Positions 62,379 through 64,000 of a DNA stretch of 64,000 nt are shown piece after piece. Made by a program: the position numbers and the translations under genes. The stretch is from assembly GCF_022654015.1 (NCBI RefSeq), contig NZ_CP073063.1:1860001-1924000 (forward strand). Direction: 5' to 3'. Each line of letters begins with the position of its first letter. Within the stretch, counting starts at the first letter, position 1. The notes beneath the pieces were generated by a model. The model saw only the letters and a program-made list of their open reading frames with translations, made no database searches and was not told the DNA's origin. This stretch comes from Brevundimonas diminuta. Lineage in GTDB: Bacteria > Pseudomonadota > Alphaproteobacteria > Caulobacterales > Caulobacteraceae.

Positions 62379-63057
62379 GGCCGACCAGCTTGCCCTGAAC
62401 GGCGACTTGATCGGAGCCGTAGATCTTGGTCTCGTAGTTGCGGTTGGCGGGTTCCAGCGCGATCGACGCCCCCTTCTTGCGAAGGCGCTTCAGCGTCGCC
62501 TGCTCGCCCTCGACCAGAGCCACCACGATCTCGCCGGAGGCGGCGTTGTCGGTCGATTTGATCACCACCATGTCGCCGTTCAGGATACCGGCTTCGATCA
62601 TGGAGTCGCCTTCGATCTCCAGCAGGTAGTGCTCGCCAGAACCCAGCATCGATTCCGGAACCGGATAGCGGGCGGTTTCATGCTCGATCGCGTCGATCGG
62701 CGTGCCGGCGGCGATCTTGCCCATCAGCGGCAGTTCGCGGGTGTCGTTGGCCGCCATCGGAGCCGCAGGTCTGACACCGCCGCCGCCCTCGATGACGTCG
62801 GGCTTGAACCCGGCGCGACCGCGCGGCGCGCCGGCCGTCGCCTGTTCGGGCAGTTTCGTGACTTCCAGGGCGCGTGCGCGGTGAGCGAGACGTCGGATGA
62901 AGCCGCGTTCCTCCAGCGCCGTGATCAGCCGGTGAATGCCGGACTTGGAGGCCAGATCGAGCGCCTCCTTCATCTCGTCGAACGACGGGGAGACGCCGGT
63001 CTCCTGGATGCGTTCGTGGATGAACATCAGCAGTTCGTGCTGTTTGCGCGTGAGCAT
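62359..63057 (-). CDS. lexA: LexA repressor
   Basis: 232 residues. A winged-helix N-terminus ([20 protein letters not shown], then [20 protein letters not shown]) is followed by a long linker and the S24 protease domain. The self-cleavage site is Ala117-Gly118 in MGKIAAGTP, the catalytic Ser152 is in [10 protein letters not shown] and Lys190 is in EQATLKRL, all intact. It represses SOS genes and cleaves itself with RecA after damage. Two perfect LexA boxes upstream indicate autoregulation. The linker is longer than in E. coli, as usual in alphaproteobacteria. Confidence 0.97.
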   Translation of the reverse strand: MLTRKQHELLMFIHERIQETGVSPSFDEMKEALDLASKSGIHRLITALEERGFIRRLAHRARALEVTKLPEQATAGAPRGRAGFKPDVIEGGGGVRPAAPMAANDTRELPLMGKIAAGTPIDAIEHETARYPVPESMLGSGEHYLLEIEGDSMIEAGILNGDMVVIKSTDNAASGEIVVALVEGEQATLKRLRKKGASIALEPANRNYETKIYGSDQVAVQGKLVGLMRRYH

Positions 63058-63089
63058 CGCCAGGCCCTCATGCGCCCGCCGACGAATCG

Positions 63090-63104
63090 GAACGGGCCGT
63101 GAAC
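63090..63104. promoter_or_regulatory. LexA box 1 of lexA
   Basis: GAAC-GGGCCGT-GAAC is an exact GAAC-N7-GAAC operator, 33 bases ahead of the lexA start. Confidence 0.88.
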
Positions 63105-63114
63105 ATTTGTCGAT

Positions 63115-63129
63115 GTTCTGTAAGTGTTC
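63115..63129 (-). promoter_or_regulatory. LexA box 2 of lexA
   Basis: GTTC-TGTAAGT-GTTC on the plus strand is an exact operator in the opposite orientation to box 1. Ten bases separate the two boxes. It lies just after the likely -35 element. Confidence 0.88.
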
Positions 63130-63137
63130 CTTGCTAA

Positions 63138-63143
63138 TGTCAA
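63138..63143 (-). promoter_or_regulatory. Likely -35 element of the lexA promoter
   Basis: TTGACA on the minus strand (63143 to 63138), a perfect consensus -35. The -10 would fall at box 2; TACAGA or CAGAAC at 15 to 17 bases are candidates. LexA on box 2 would block polymerase. Confidence 0.5.
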
Positions 63144-63175
63144 CTTAAGGGCGAGGCTTGCCGCCGCGCCGCGGC

Positions 63176-63970
63176 TCAGACCGCCAGCAGCTGACGGGTG
63201 GCGGCCTCGACATCGGCCTGACGCATCAGGCTCTCGCCGACCAGAATCGCCTGGGCATGGGCAGCCGAGACGCGCGCCACGTCGTCGGGCGTAAAGATGC
63301 CGCTCTCTGCGACCAGCAGAGCGCGCACGGGGCTGAGCATGGACAGCCGCTCCGTGGTTTCCAGATCGACCTCGAACGTGCGCAGCGAGCGATTATTGAC
63401 CCCCACCAGATCGCCGCCGAGCGCACAGGCGCGCGCCATTTCTTCCTCGTCGTGGGTCTCGATGAGCGCGTCCATGCCAAAGCGTTCGGCTTCCGACAGC
63501 AGTTCAGCGGCCAGGCTGTCATCGATCATGGCGAGGATGATCAGGATGCAGTCGGCGCCAAGGGCGCGGCTTTCGGCGACCTGCCAGGGATCCACCAGGA
63601 AATCCTTGCGCAGGCAGGGCAGGGCGACGGCCTCGTGGGCCTGGGCCAGATAGGCGTCGTCGCCCTGGAAGCTGGGGCCATCGGTCAGGACCGACAGACA
63701 GGCCGCGCCGCCGGCCTCATAGGCGCGGGCCAGGGCCGGCGGATCGAAATCGGGCCGGATCAGGCCCTTGGAGGGGCTGGCCTTCTTGATCTCGGCGATC
63801 AGGGCGGGACGACCGGTTTCCTCGCCTACACGTTCCAAGGCGGCGCGAAAGCCGCGCGGGGCCGATGCGGCGCGGGCCAGGGCTTCAATCGCGTCCTGTG
63901 AGGTCGCCGTTTTGCGGGCGGCGACGTCCTCGCGCTTGTAGGCGGCGATACGGTCCAGAACGTCGGTCAT
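63176..63970 (-). CDS. trpC: Indole-3-glycerol phosphate synthase
   Basis: 264 residues, TIM barrel. Motifs: [40 protein letters not shown] with the catalytic lysines, [20 protein letters not shown] and [20 protein letters not shown]. It closes the indole ring in tryptophan synthesis. The ATG overlaps the stop of an upstream frame as ATGA, so it is probably in a trp operon continuing beyond the window. lexA follows about 120 bases downstream. Confidence 0.96.
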   Translation of the reverse strand: MTDVLDRIAAYKREDVAARKTATSQDAIEALARAASAPRGFRAALERVGEETGRPALIAEIKKASPSKGLIRPDFDPPALARAYEAGGAACLSVLTDGPSFQGDDAYLAQAHEAVALPCLRKDFLVDPWQVAESRALGADCILIILAMIDDSLAAELLSEAERFGMDALIETHDEEEMARACALGGDLVGVNNRSLRTFEVDLETTERLSMLSPVRALLVAESGIFTPDDVARVSAAHAQAILVGESLMRQADVEAATRQLLAV

Positions 63971-64000
63971 GCGGGCTCTTCGCTTTCCAGCGGCGTGGAG
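63967..64000 (-). CDS. C-terminal end of an upstream gene (possibly trpD)
   Basis: On the minus strand the window opens in a frame that reads [10 protein letters not shown] and stops at a TGA overlapping the trpC ATG. trpD commonly precedes trpC in this group, but ten residues are not enough to identify it. Confidence 0.3.
   Translation of the reverse strand, partial: STPLESEEPA

Overview
The window is high-GC chromosomal DNA from an alphaproteobacterium of the Caulobacterales. A Brevundimonas- or Caulobacter-like host is inferred from gene order (nuoA-N / birA / coaX / rnj; proS / lolCD / dnaE; rpsB to lpxB; lexA / trpC), from alphaproteobacterial LexA boxes of the form GAAC-N7-GAAC, and from common GTG and TTG starts with stop-start overlaps. 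No species call can be made from the sequence alone.

Layout. (1) 1-5150 is an accessory segment. It holds a pair of related long stem-loops (about 112-384), a small winged-helix protein, a serine recombinase, a umuDC-like operon, a three-helix membrane protein and an AT-richer gene for a zinc-ribbon/DUF4145 protein. (2) 5157-12116 holds a large autotransporter, a glycosyltransferase, two identical tRNA-Asp genes and an AbgT-type transporter. (3) 12322-31094 is one long co-directional block with the 14 complex I genes nuoA-N, interrupted by four small membrane-protein or lipoprotein genes, then birA, coaX and rnj. (4) 31151-41260 holds small hypothetical proteins, proS, lolC-lolD, a periplasmic msrA, a 30-residue SOS-controlled membrane peptide that resembles Caulobacter SidA, dnaE and a DUF4142 lipoprotein. 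(5) 41487-57353 is the conserved translation / isoprenoid / outer-membrane block: rpsB, tsf, pyrH, frr, uppS, cdsA, dxr, rseP(mmpA), bamA, skp-like, lpxD, fabZ, lpxA, lpxI, lpxB and a FUSC-type membrane protein. (6) 57410-64000 holds gltA, gltX, a divergent comEC, lexA with two operators, and trpC.

How the genes work together. Most of the window is core metabolism: respiratory NADH oxidation, cofactor synthesis, RNA decay, lipoprotein export and lipid A / outer-membrane assembly. A DNA-damage thread runs through it: lexA with two boxes and a TTGACA -35, umuDC with a near-consensus box, and the sidA-like peptide whose -10 element lies inside a perfect LexA box directly upstream of dnaE. The less expected items are the covarying stem-loop pair at the left edge, the UmuD homologue that has lost its catalytic Ser and Lys, the sidA-like peptide, and the small genes embedded in the nuo operon. 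No CRISPR array or rRNA was seen.
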